A DNA stretch of 64,000 bases from Spirosoma validum (GTDB lineage Bacteria > Bacteroidota > Bacteroidia > Cytophagales > Spirosomataceae), in NCBI RefSeq assembly GCF_014699035.1, contig NZ_JACXAA010000003.1, forward strand, positions 124,001-188,000, written 5' to 3'. Positions 18,329-26,753 of the stretch are shown here, piece by piece (the first letter of the stretch is position 1; every line of letters begins with the position of its first letter). Position numbers and translations under genes: made by a program. The notes beneath the pieces are model-generated. The model saw only the letters and a list, made by a program, of their open reading frames with translations, searched no databases and was not told the DNA's origin.

Positions 18329-18934
18329 TCAAAACCGTACGGATAAGCCCACACCCACCAGATACTGCCGCTTCTCGTAAAAGCTTTCCCGCTTGCCATC
18401 GCCATTGATGTCAGCCGTTACGTTGGCCAGACCGATATTGTATTCTGCGAAAGCCCCTACGTGATGGCCAAACCAATAGCGCACACCCACTGGGGCGAAT
18501 ACGGTTAGTCCATTATACGAGTAGTGTTCGTTTACGATGGGCCCCGAGTTGAGTTGGGTCGTACCGGCAATGAAAATTTTGCCCGCACTCAAGCCCAGAT
18601 ACGGATCAAGTCGCTCAGTCAGGTTGGCAAAGAGGGTGTTGATATGAAAATCACCCCGCAGACCGATAAACGAAGCCGTTGCTTCTCCCGTAAGAACGTT
18701 GGCATTTACGGTTAATACATCCTTTTCCTGGATGGCATAGTACTGGGCTCCGACACTCAGACCCCTGGTCAAAAAGTACTGGCCGGCTGCGCCAAAGCCA
18801 GCATTTTCCTGACCAGTTATGATCCCGGCGTTCAGCAGAAATTTATTCTGTTGAGCCCGCGAGCTGGCCGATACAACAAGTAAGATACTGAGCAGACTGA
18901 GGGTGATGAACTCTTTCTTGATAGACATAATCAT
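18329..18934 (-). CDS. Outer-membrane beta-barrel protein
   Basis: 201 residues from the ATG at 18934 (MIMSIKKEF); the longer frame from 18988 would overlap the upstream gene and adds a non-signal leader. Signal peptide cleaved after SSRAQQ. The mature part alternates hydrophobic strands and turns (FLLNAGIITGQENAGFGAAGQYFLTRGLSVGAQYY; LDPYLGLSAGKIFIAG; LTVFAPVGVRYWFGHHVGAFAEYNIGLANV) and ends in a C-terminal strand VGVGLSVRF with terminal Phe, the usual barrel-assembly signal. This is an eight-stranded OmpW/OprF-like barrel. It follows the large beta-helix gene by 22 bases, so the two are co-transcribed. Confidence 0.9.
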   Translation of the reverse strand: MIMSIKKEFITLSLLSILLVVSASSRAQQNKFLLNAGIITGQENAGFGAAGQYFLTRGLSVGAQYYAIQEKDVLTVNANVLTGEATASFIGLRGDFHINTLFANLTERLDPYLGLSAGKIFIAGTTQLNSGPIVNEHYSYNGLTVFAPVGVRYWFGHHVGAFAEYNIGLANVTADINGDGKRESFYEKRQYLVGVGLSVRF

Positions 18935-18956
18935 GGTATTTTTTGTTGGTTTGCTA

Positions 18957-21900
18957 CTATTGGAAAGAATTGACTTTGTCGGCGTCAATGTTGTTATTGA
19001 TTCGGGTCTCGCCGACCACTGGCTCGACTACCCCGCTGATGGTGAAGGTGCCCACCGAAGTCCCCGCCATCAGCATTCCACTGAGCCCCACGCTGAGCTT
19101 GCTCCCGGCGGCAAGAGGCTGGGTCGTGGTCAGCACGTAGTAGTTGGGGTTGTCCGTCGATAGGCGCCAATGGCTGTTGTCAACCTCGCGCCCACCAACG
19201 GCTGTTGCTGAGGCAGGCAGCGAGAGGTCCAGCGCTGTTTGTTTGGTGATGCGCAGGGTGATCGGTGTATTGGCACTGGCTCCGCCGATCTCAACGATGT
19301 CGACCACCACCGTTACGGGTTGGTTGTTGAAGACGGTGCTGGGTCTCGCATAAAGAATGGGTACCAGATCGGGAGCGGGCGGGCTAACCGAGAGGGAGTA
19401 AACAGGACTGATGATCATACACCCTTCATCATGCTTAACTTGTACGGCGAGGGTAAAGCTACCCGCCTGCGTGGGCGTTCCACTGAGAACGCCCGTTCTG
19501 GATAGGCTCAACGACGGGGGTAGGTCGCTGCTCAATACATTGAAACGATACGGGGCTGAACTCCCACTGATCGTAAAGGGCTGGCTAAAGGGTTGACCGG
19601 CCAACGCGGTATTCACGCTGGGCAGGGTGATGGCTATTTGCGTATACTGGAACTCAGAAGCCCCCATATCGATGGCCGTTCCAAAGATGCGGGGATTGCC
19701 AGCCAGGTCGGTAGTCGTAGTATTGGCTGCATTGTTACCCGCATTAATGGCGGATGAACAGGAATTAAGCCGGGCTTCAGTCGTCGAGACGAACGGGTTG
19801 AGACTGGTCAGTAAGTTGTTGCTGCCGGCATAGTTCGTTACCGACGGCTCAAGCAGACTGTTGGTGATGGTGACATCGCTTGCAACATTTTGGATGGTAT
19901 TACCGGCGCCATTGCCAAACACTACGCCGTTGACGATCGTGTAACTGCTATAGCCACTGTGAACGGCTCCGCCCTGTCCGGCGGAATTAGTCAGGAAAGA
20001 GCAGTTGATCAACCTAACGTTCCGGGAATTATTGAAGTAGATGGCCCCGCCATCCTCCCTGGCTGTGTTACTGGTGAACGCACAGTTGATCAGGGTTGGA
20101 GCGCTCGCCAGGAAGTTCATGATCCCCCCACCACTGATGGCTGCATTATGGCTGAATAAACAGTTTCTGATGGTTGGATGAGCGCCATGATTCAACATTC
20201 CGCCCCCATATTTTTGGAAGTTATTGGTCTGGTCATCATCGGCATTTCCATAACTGATCGTAAACCCATCGAGAATGGCGGATCTATCGATAACCTGGCC
20301 GTTATTGATGACGTGGTAGCTGTTGTCAGCATTTACGTCTGGTAAGCCAATGTCGCCACTGAGCAGGGTGGTATAGCGGCCGGGCATCCGCTCCGCCAGC
20401 GTTGTGGAAGTGCCCGTTGGCGCGAAGCCGCCGTAGATAGTCACCTTGTTTTTCATCGAGAAGCTGATGGAGCGGTCAGTTGTCGTGGTAGGCTTGTAGG
20501 TACCCTGGGCTACCCAAACCTGATGGTCGCCCGGGACATTGATCATGGCCTGCAAATCGCCACTGGCCAGGGCCCAACTGCTTCCATCACCCGTTCCGCC
20601 CTGCCGAACGTAGCGAATGGGGGCGGTGGTGAGGGTGTAGACCCCACTCGTCGCTGTACACCCGGCGGTTTCCTGGGCCAGCACGGTGAGGGTATAGGTG
20701 CCTGCCTGGGTAAGCGCCCCGCTCAGTACGCCTGCCTCAGAAAGCGTAAAGGAGGCAGGTAGAGTGGTGTCAAGCACACCGAAACGATAGGGGGGCGTAC
20801 CGCCACTCGCCGTAAACGATAGACTCAAGGGCTGATCTACCACCGCGGTCGTCACACTGGGCAGGGTTATCGTGAGGCCATTTTTGGAGGGAGTCTGTAA
20901 CTCGTAAGCGCCCATGTCAATGGCGGCTCCAAAGATCCGGGGATTACCAGCCAGGTCGATGGGTGTGGTATTGGCCGCATTACTGCCCCCGTTAACGGCC
21001 GGCGAGCAGGGGTTGAGCTCGACATCGATCATCGTCGATAAGCGAAAGGGATTGGTTGTGGTGGTCAGGTTATTGGTGCCACTATAGCCAGTCACGCTTT
21101 CGTCAAACAATGTATACGTGGCTGTTACCCCGGTATACGTTTGCAACCCGCGACTGTCAAGCGTTTTCTTGCCTCCGTTTTCGAACAACACGCAGTTGGT
21201 CAGGCTGGTAGTACTTTCATCATTCCAGATTGCTCCACCGGATGTTGAGGCCGAGTTGCGCGAAAAGGTAACATTGATGAACATGGGGGCGCTATTGTAG
21301 TTCTCAATAGCGCCCCCGATTCCGGCTTTGTTGTCGATAAAAACGCAGTTGATCAACAGGGGACTACTCTTTTCATTTCCCATAGCCCCACCGGCAATTT
21401 TAGCCTCGTTGAAGTAGAATACACAGTTCCTTAGCGTTGGACTACTGTAGTTATTTAGCATGCCAGCTCCCCCATAATCTGGCCAGTTGCTATTGGCATA
21501 CCCATTCGTGATGAGAAATCCGTCCAGGATTGCCGAATTGGTCAACCCGTAGCTGCGGATCACATGGTAACTATTGTCGGTTTTATCCAGTAACCGACCG
21601 ATATCGCCATCGAGCACGGTCATAAAGTTGTTCGGGTTTCGTTCGCGGAGCGACGAGGGATTGCCCGATGAGGAAAAGCCGCCGTAAATAGCGACTCCTT
21701 CTTTCATTTTAAAGCTGATGGAACGGTCGGTCGTGGTGGTAGGCTTATAGTTACCCTGAGCGACCCAGACCTGCTGAGCGCCCGGGTCGTCGATCATGGC
21801 TTGTAAATCGCTACTGGCGTCGTCCCAGCTACGACCGTCACCCGTTCCGAATTCCCGCACGTAACGGATCGATTGGGCCTGGGCACCTAAACCCCAGAGC

Positions 21901-21962
21901 AGGCTGCTCAGGGTAATCAACAGGATGAATAGGATCTTGTCAAGTTGTAGACGATGCATCAT
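18957..21962 (-). CDS. Large exported protein with two beta-helix modules
   Basis: About 1000 residues from the ATG at 21962 (MMHRLQLDKILF), which starts a good signal peptide ending in LGAQAQS; an upstream frame adds only an unsignal-like leader. Domain order: a right-handed beta-helix (about 30-350, with runs of GGAM..SSPLLINCVFIDNKA and similar rungs), an Ig-like putative domain (LSLSFTASGGTPPYRFGVLDTTLPASF, about 370-440), a second beta-helix opening almost identically to the first (RYVRQGGTGDGSSW; QVWVAQGTYKPTTTTDRS), a second Ig-like domain, then a CARDB-like or adhesin-like C-terminal region (DLVPILYARPSTVFNNQPVT). It is probably a surface adhesin or polysaccharide-binding protein. No canonical type IX sorting tail is obvious. 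Confidence 0.88.
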   Translation of the reverse strand: MMHRLQLDKILFILLITLSSLLWGLGAQAQSIRYVREFGTGDGRSWDDASSDLQAMIDDPGAQQVWVAQGNYKPTTTTDRSISFKMKEGVAIYGGFSSSGNPSSLRERNPNNFMTVLDGDIGRLLDKTDNSYHVIRSYGLTNSAILDGFLITNGYANSNWPDYGGAGMLNNYSSPTLRNCVFYFNEAKIAGGAMGNEKSSPLLINCVFIDNKAGIGGAIENYNSAPMFINVTFSRNSASTSGGAIWNDESTTSLTNCVLFENGGKKTLDSRGLQTYTGVTATYTLFDESVTGYSGTNNLTTTTNPFRLSTMIDVELNPCSPAVNGGSNAANTTPIDLAGNPRIFGAAIDMGAYELQTPSKNGLTITLPSVTTAVVDQPLSLSFTASGGTPPYRFGVLDTTLPASFTLSEAGVLSGALTQAGTYTLTVLAQETAGCTATSGVYTLTTAPIRYVRQGGTGDGSSWALASGDLQAMINVPGDHQVWVAQGTYKPTTTTDRSISFSMKNKVTIYGGFAPTGTSTTLAERMPGRYTTLLSGDIGLPDVNADNSYHVINNGQVIDRSAILDGFTISYGNADDDQTNNFQKYGGGMLNHGAHPTIRNCLFSHNAAISGGGIMNFLASAPTLINCAFTSNTAREDGGAIYFNNSRNVRLINCSFLTNSAGQGGAVHSGYSSYTIVNGVVFGNGAGNTIQNVASDVTITNSLLEPSVTNYAGSNNLLTSLNPFVSTTEARLNSCSSAINAGNNAANTTTTDLAGNPRIFGTAIDMGASEFQYTQIAITLPSVNTALAGQPFSQPFTISGSSAPYRFNVLSSDLPPSLSLSRTGVLSGTPTQAGSFTLAVQVKHDEGCMIISPVYSLSVSPPAPDLVPILYARPSTVFNNQPVTVVVDIVEIGGASANTPITLRITKQTALDLSLPASATAVGGREVDNSHWRLSTDNPNYYVLTTTQPLAAGSKLSVGLSGMLMAGTSVGTFTISGVVEPVVGETRINNNIDADKVNSFQ

Positions 21963-22077
21963 AAACGAATGGGTACAGTAGGGTAACCTGGCCAATGACC
22001 AGGAAGCCTTTACCACGAAAACAAATCAGGTCTCATAGGGAAAATGCCAGTTCCGGTACTGGGGAAACTCGCCAGGC

Positions 22078-22563
22078 TTATTGAGTTATTCGTTGTGCCC
22101 GGACGGGTATGGCTGACAATATGGTGTTCACACTGTCCGCGGGGATAACTGAAGCCGTTGAGCTTCCAGTTGGGCCGATGTTTGGGCAGGAGGATGCGTT
22201 ATTGGCTCGCGTGGTGGTACATTGAGCGAAAAGCTTATTGCCTGTTTTACTGGCGAAGTGCATGTATGTACTGCTGGCCTTTACGTAGACACTATCGCCA
22301 TATTTGTAGGTGACAGCCAGCTCGAACGAAGTGTCCTTTAACATGACAGTCCTGACTTTCTGCGTTGAATCCAGGTACGATAAGGTTATGGGTTTGGCGC
22401 TACTCAGTGGCGAGTAGCGTAAGCTGTATTTAAAGGTATAGCGGCAGGAACTGTAATCGGCTGGCGTGGGAGTGGGCGTGGGAGTAGGGTCCGAAGAGGT
22501 GGACTGGCTACAGCTGATCGCCGTAATAACCAGCAGCAACAGGAGAATTGTGTTTGTTTTCAT
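22078..22563 (-). CDS. Predicted lipoprotein
   Basis: 161 residues from the ATG at 22563. Lipoprotein signal MKTNTILLLLLVITAISC; then a linker rich in Thr-Pro repeats (DPTPTPTPTP); then a small beta-rich domain (CRYTFKYSLRYSPLSSAKPITLSYLDS; ELAVTYKYGDSVYVKASS) with three cysteines that could form a disulphide. No family recognised. First gene of the minus-strand operon with the beta-helix protein (gap 115 bases) and the outer-membrane barrel. Its promoter region, shared with the divergent sensor kinase, carries two palindromes of the form TACCTG-N4-CAGGTA. Confidence 0.8.
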   Translation of the reverse strand: MKTNTILLLLLVITAISCSQSTSSDPTPTPTPTPADYSSCRYTFKYSLRYSPLSSAKPITLSYLDSTQKVRTVMLKDTSFELAVTYKYGDSVYVKASSTYMHFASKTGNKLFAQCTTTRANNASSCPNIGPTGSSTASVIPADSVNTILSAIPVRAQRITQ

Positions 22564-22634
22564 CGAATACATACGTAGTTCTTTTATCGGTCATGTTATA
22601 ATGCAAACCTAGTGTAGGCTTTTTGGCGAAAACA

Positions 22635-22650
22635 TACCTGCTACCAGGTA
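22635..22650. promoter_or_regulatory. Palindromic operator candidate, copy 1
   Basis: TACCTG CTAC CAGGTA: six-base perfect inverted repeat with a four-base spacer. It lies 72 bases upstream of the lipoprotein start codon and matches the core of the second palindrome at 22695-22718. Confidence 0.65.
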
Positions 22651-22694
22651 GAAACGTAACTTTTGTTCCTAAAAAATGAGTGAGTTTCCTCTTG

Positions 22695-22718
22695 CATATA
22701 CCTGTTAGCAGGTATATG
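22695..22718. promoter_or_regulatory. Palindromic operator candidate, copy 2
   Basis: CATATACCTG and CAGGTATATG form a perfect ten-base inverted repeat around TTAG. The core TACCTG-N4-CAGGTA is the same as at 22635-22650; the two centres are 64 bases apart (about six helical turns). The position between the divergent operon and the sensor-kinase/regulator operon suggests binding by the NarL-type regulator at 24720 or another dimeric factor. Confidence 0.7.
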
Positions 22719-22856
22719 TTTATGTCTTAATGGGTGTGATCTTTACAGCACGATAGTGGCTTTGTAAAAGCGATCCTGTCGCGGACGTAAACGCATACAT
22801 CCATCGAAACATACCCGATCTATAGCTTCATTCGCAACGCTCTGCTAGGGGCAACG

Positions 22857-24686
22857 TTGGTCTGCCTGGTCGGCACGAGCCCGCTTTGGGGACAGCTCAA
22901 CCGGTTGCCGCGAGTTCACATGCCCAGGCCACTGATCGTGGATAGTCAATTTAGTACGACATCTGTGAACGATAAAGTACTGGTGTACAGGGGAGATATC
23001 TCTGGGGTACGTATTTTACAAACAGTTCGACCAACGATTCCCGACGGTTTTTTGCCCAATACCGATCCGAGGCAAGTGCTGGTTGGACCGGCTTACCAGC
23101 AGCCCCAGGCCTGGGTCTATCTGCCACTGGTCAATTCTTCCAATCGGAAACGCAACCTAGTTATTGAGCTGGATCACAACCGTTGTGATACGCTGGAAGC
23201 TTTTTTACTGACTGGCCGCCAGCAAGAGCAAGAGCCGATTTATCTGGGAAAATTGTTCCGCCGTTTGCCGCTCAGCCAGCGGGCGATTCCAGGTCGGACT
23301 TTCGCTTTACCCTTCGCACTGGCCCCCCAGGACAGCGTAGCGCTATTGTTACATAGCCACCGTACGACGGGTGTTCATGAACTTTCGATTGCCATCTCGA
23401 CCCCAAATCAATATGCCATCCAGCATGAGCAGGATCAGCTTATCCGGCTGTCGGCTCTGTCGAGCGCGTTTTTCTTTGTTTTTACGGTATGCTCGCTGGG
23501 GCTGGTTTTTAAGCACTGGCTGTTGGTTTATTTCGGTTTGTATATGTTACCTGTCGCTCTTGGGCAACTCAATTACAATTACTTTTTTGATGATTTCCCC
23601 TTTCCGCCCTGGCTGGGTCTGAATGCCAATTCAATTGGTTTATTTATTATCTTCCTGGCCAACTGTCTGCTGCATCCCTTCGGCCTAACCTACCTTAAAA
23701 ACCTCAACCTGTATGGGAACTGGCAACGATACGTGGTGGGGATTTTGGTGGGTTGTAACCTGCTGCCAATGGGCCTGCTGCTGTTACCACTTACTCCTTT
23801 CACCAATGCCGTCGTGACCAATGCCAGCCTCCTGTTAACGACGGTGAATATTGGCTGGCTGTTTTATATATCGATACTGGGTTTTATCCAGAAGCGGGAA
23901 AAGTATCTGCTACTAACGGCTATGCTGGTGTTTTTGCCGCTCCTCTACCGGACGTATGGCCAGCCTACGCCGACCTTAAACTATAGCTATTTTCAGCCGT
24001 TTTATCTCCTGCTTGTATTTGGGTTTTTAATTGTGGCCCTGTTCCGGCGGGAACTCATCAGTCGTCAAATGACTCAGCAGACCATCCAGCTGGTCCAAAC
24101 AAAGCTGGAACAGCTACGCAAATCTGAGATCGAACAAATTGGCCGCAATCTTCACGATCAGTTGGGCAATACGCTGGCCTCAGCCCTGGGGTATCTGACC
24201 ATGCAAACTCCCAGAGTAACCCTTGCCCGGGACATGATCCTGGAGGCTATTAACCAAACCCGGGTCATCAGCCATAATTTAGTCAAGGACGATGAGCGGC
24301 CCCTAGCCGAAAAGCTGGACGATCTGGCCGAGCGGTTCAATGATTTTTCCCCGATTCGCTTTACCTACGATGATTTTACGGAGTATAAACTCAATCAGTT
24401 GACACCCCTCAAACAGCAGGGTATCTACCTGATCGTTCAAGAGGTGCTTAACAATGTGATTAAGCATTCCCAGGCCCAGGAGGTCACCATTCAGACCTTC
24501 TTAAGCGAAGAGATAGTCCGGGTGAGTATCGACGATGACGGCGTTGGCTACTCGGCTAATACCCAGACCCATGGCATTGGTATTGATAATATGTATAAAC
24601 GGGCGGAACTGGCCAGTTTGAGACTCGTCATTGATGGGGGACCTGGGGGGACCTCGGTAAGTATTGAAACGCCCTTGGCTGGGTAA
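22857..24686 (+). CDS. Sensor histidine kinase, 7TMR-DISM type (HisKA_3)
   Basis: At least 609 residues. After a signal-like start there is a periplasmic sensing domain of the 7TMR-DISM extracellular type (about 25-185), then about seven hydrophobic segments (200-395), a short coiled coil, and the HisKA_3 dimerisation region with phosphoacceptor His433 (IGRNLHDQLGNTLAS). The ATPase domain follows, with EVLNNVIKHSQA (N-box), IDDDGVGY (G1) and GGPGGTSVSI. It is the sensor partner of the regulator at 24720, whose ATG comes 34 bases after this stop. The TTG at 22857 lies inside the signal peptide: the same frame is open back to a TAA at 22788 and encodes IRNALLGATLVCLVG, so the true start is probably an unusual codon between 22791 and 22830. 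Confidence 0.92.
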   Translation: MVCLVGTSPLWGQLNRLPRVHMPRPLIVDSQFSTTSVNDKVLVYRGDISGVRILQTVRPTIPDGFLPNTDPRQVLVGPAYQQPQAWVYLPLVNSSNRKRNLVIELDHNRCDTLEAFLLTGRQQEQEPIYLGKLFRRLPLSQRAIPGRTFALPFALAPQDSVALLLHSHRTTGVHELSIAISTPNQYAIQHEQDQLIRLSALSSAFFFVFTVCSLGLVFKHWLLVYFGLYMLPVALGQLNYNYFFDDFPFPPWLGLNANSIGLFIIFLANCLLHPFGLTYLKNLNLYGNWQRYVVGILVGCNLLPMGLLLLPLTPFTNAVVTNASLLLTTVNIGWLFYISILGFIQKREKYLLLTAMLVFLPLLYRTYGQPTPTLNYSYFQPFYLLLVFGFLIVALFRRELISRQMTQQTIQLVQTKLEQLRKSEIEQIGRNLHDQLGNTLASALGYLTMQTPRVTLARDMILEAINQTRVISHNLVKDDERPLAEKLDDLAERFNDFSPIRFTYDDFTEYKLNQLTPLKQQGIYLIVQEVLNNVIKHSQAQEVTIQTFLSEEIVRVSIDDDGVGYSANTQTHGIGIDNMYKRAELASLRLVIDGGPGGTSVSIETPLAG

Positions 24687-24719
24687 GGTACAGTCAACAT
24701 AGAAACACTATCTACTCGC

Positions 24720-25334
24720 ATGAAAATAAGAACTGTTATCATTGACGACCACGCCTTGTTTAATGACGGGCTGGCGCTGATTTTGAAGGAATCGGAGTTG
24801 TTTGAGGTGGTGGGCCAGGTCTATGACAGTCGTCAGGCGATGTATATCTGTCAGGGGAAAGTTTTGGATTTGATTCTGGTTGATTACAACATGCCCCATG
24901 TGAATGGTTTAGAAGTAGTGGCTCAGTTGAAAACCCTGCTCAACAAACCCCGCATCGTCATTATCAGTATGTACGCCCAACGCAAAGAGCTAAACCTGTT
25001 TTCGGCGGCCGGTGTAGACGGATATCTGGCCAAGACCACCCCATCGGCCGAATTGATTGCCAGTTTACAAAAGATCATGGCAGGGGATCGCATCCTGAGT
25101 GTGAATCGTCAACCCAAGGAAAGTACGGTTAACGATTTTTTTGCCTTAAAACACCAGCTAACCAAACGTGAGTACGAGATTGTATTGGGCCTGAAAGAAG
25201 GAAAGACGACCGAGCAGATCGCTCAGGCGATGGGCTTGAGCTATTTAACGGTAGAAACCCACCGCAAGAATATCAACGCCAAATTGAAGCTGACCAGTCG
25301 GCAGGAGTTTTATGATTTTCTGCAGAGCCTATAG
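24720..25334 (+). CDS. NarL/LuxR-type response regulator
   Basis: 204 residues. Receiver domain with acidic pair Asp9-Asp10, phosphoacceptor Asp55 (LILVDYNMPHVNG), switch residues near ISMYAQ and conserved Lys in GYLAKTTPS. A LuxR-type helix-turn-helix follows a linker: LTKREYEIVLGLKEGKTTEQIAQAMGL, then SYLTVETHRKNINAKL. It is the output partner of the kinase at 22857, which uses the HisKA_3/HATPase pair normally matched with NarL-type regulators. Regulators of this class bind inverted repeats, and two candidate sites lie upstream of the kinase. Confidence 0.95.
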   Translation: MKIRTVIIDDHALFNDGLALILKESELFEVVGQVYDSRQAMYICQGKVLDLILVDYNMPHVNGLEVVAQLKTLLNKPRIVIISMYAQRKELNLFSAAGVDGYLAKTTPSAELIASLQKIMAGDRILSVNRQPKESTVNDFFALKHQLTKREYEIVLGLKEGKTTEQIAQAMGLSYLTVETHRKNINAKLKLTSRQEFYDFLQSL

Positions 25335-25861
25335 CCCGGAACGAGTCCGCGTTGGCTAATCTCTCCAGAAGAGCCTTCCACTATAAGGTAACGAACTTTA
25401 ATCATCTGGATTCTTCGGGCCATTCAAGTGAATTGTGTTCAGTCAATTGAATGCTTAAGAAGTTTGGAGGACTTGTAAAACCGTTGGTTCCTAGTTGACA
25501 AGTGAATCCAGCTTCGCTAAACGATTTAATGATTGAACCAACATGTGAAATCGCTGGCCTACCTGTGCTTTTAGCCAATCAACCCCAAACTATTCATGAA
25601 AATGTTGCTTTTCGGGTAAATTACTGAGCCGTTTGTAAGCGGCTCTAGATTGAAGGAAAAGTACTATTGGTGTGAAGAGTAATCGTAGCTATTAAAAGTA
25701 TATGATTCTCAATGATTACACTAGCTTACCAGCAGAGCCGTTTGCGATAGGGCATTGATTATTCACGTAAAACCGGTTTAATTAACTAATACGTATATCG
25801 GTATTCGTTAATTATAAGCTAATTCCGTGCAAGGTATCTCTGCCAAACTTGTATTTCCGAA
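25335..25861. other. Intergenic region, nothing firm
   Basis: About 530 bases without a supported gene. The only structure seen is a short hairpin GAGCCG-N8-CGGCTC at 25626-25645. The segment GAGCCGTTTG recurs near 25734. Confidence 0.4.
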
Positions 25862-26030
25862 TTAACTATTGAACGACTGCCGCTACTGTAATGGTAAACG
25901 CTTTGTTTTGGCCTTAAACAGTTTGTTAAACGATTGCGGATAGTCAAAGCCAAGCCGGTAAACGGCTTCTGCCGTAGTCAGGTTGGCGCCTGGTTGCGAG
26001 CACTTTCCAGCCTCTTGACTGGAACAGTTT
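25862..26030 (-). pseudogene. C-terminal remnant of an AraC-family regulator
   Basis: The minus strand encodes the end of an AraC DNA-binding domain: ANLTTAEAVYRLGFDYPQSF, NKLFKAKT, then RLPLQ, a stop at 25883-25885, and RQSFNS before a second stop. In intact relatives the last part reads SPLEFRQSFN, so the stop has replaced an internal residue. The upstream KRLESAR element is in a different frame, and the rest of the gene is missing. This is a decayed fragment without a product. Confidence 0.7.
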
Positions 26031-26185
26031 TGCTGTGGCTTTGCTCAGACCAGACTATGCGCCTGTGATGAAAATAGTTTGCATTGTCGTTAGTGTTGGT
26101 TCAATGCAAAGCTCACCATTACGTACCTGAGCTTTGTTTCCAGATTGGTAAATGATGTATCAAAGTCTGTTACGTTGCTGCGTCA

Positions 26186-26253
26186 TCTTTGAAATTCATA
26201 ATAGAAGCTGTGCTATTCGTACGAAGCCGCTCCCTTACTCGACCCAATTTTGC
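26186..26253 (+). promoter_or_regulatory. Shared two-part promoter element, copy 1
   Basis: TCTTTGAAATTCATAATA at 26186-26203 and CCAATTTTGC at 26244-26253. The same two blocks with the same 58-base offset lie before the VOC gene (31263-31330). Here the ATG of the GlcG/HbpS-type gene follows 36 bases later. It is probably a common promoter plus activator site. Confidence 0.55.
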
Positions 26254-26289
26254 ATCGTCGGAAAGGGATAAACAGAAAACACAGGTAGT

Positions 26290-26682
26290 ATGGAAACCAC
26301 ACAAAAACAAGCTGCTCAGGCGCTGAACCAGGCCACTGAAAAAGCAAGGCAGATAGGGGTCAACGCGAACATTGCCATCCTGGATACGGCCGGGTATCTC
26401 AAAGGCTTTTTACGCATGGATAACGCCTTCCTCGGTTCCATCGACATTGCCCTGGGTAAAGCGAGAACCGCCATGCTCTTTCGCATGAACTCCGAGGCAG
26501 TGGGTGAATTTCTTCGTCCGGAAGCGCGTGCGTATGGCATGGTAAGCACCAGTGGTGGACTCGTTGGCTTCAAAGGGGGAATGTCCGTCAAAGCAGCCGG
26601 CGAAATCGTGGCTTACATCGGTGTATCAGGTGGTAGCCCCGACCAGGATTTCGACATCGCAACGGCCGGAAGTGTACTGTGA
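26290..26682 (+). CDS. GlcG/HbpS family haem-binding-type protein
   Basis: 130 residues covering one GlcG/HbpS (DUF336) domain: AAQALNQATEKARQIGVNAN, then IAILDTAGYLKGFLRMDNAFLGSIDIALGKARTA, the STSGGLVGFKGGMSV loop and GEIVAYIGVSGGSPDQDFDIA. Family members are cytoplasmic or exported oligomers, some of which bind haem or cobalamin and act as redox sensors; for most the role is unknown. No signal peptide is present. The dehydrogenase gene follows after 71 bases and may be in the same transcript. A promoter-like element shared with the VOC gene lies just upstream. Confidence 0.9.
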   Translation: METTQKQAAQALNQATEKARQIGVNANIAILDTAGYLKGFLRMDNAFLGSIDIALGKARTAMLFRMNSEAVGEFLRPEARAYGMVSTSGGLVGFKGGMSVKAAGEIVAYIGVSGGSPDQDFDIATAGSVL

Positions 26683-26753
26683 CGCTGGTCGTCAACCACC
26701 TCTGATTCGTCAAGCAATCAATTAGTTAACTCATTCATAACTCCATTACACCC

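Noticed and set aside
18903..21300. Plus-strand frames opposite the beta-helix gene
   Set aside because: They are complementary to a long, well-supported coding sequence with repeated domains.
22635..22718. Quorum-sensing lux box
   Set aside because: The half-sites ACCTG/CAGGT resemble a lux box, but the spacer is 4 rather than 10 bases and there is no autoinducer synthase or acyl-homoserine lactone receptor.
25626..25645. Terminator for the response regulator at 24720
   Set aside because: The GAGCCG hairpin is about 290 bases after the stop and lacks a T-run, so I keep it only as a minor structure.
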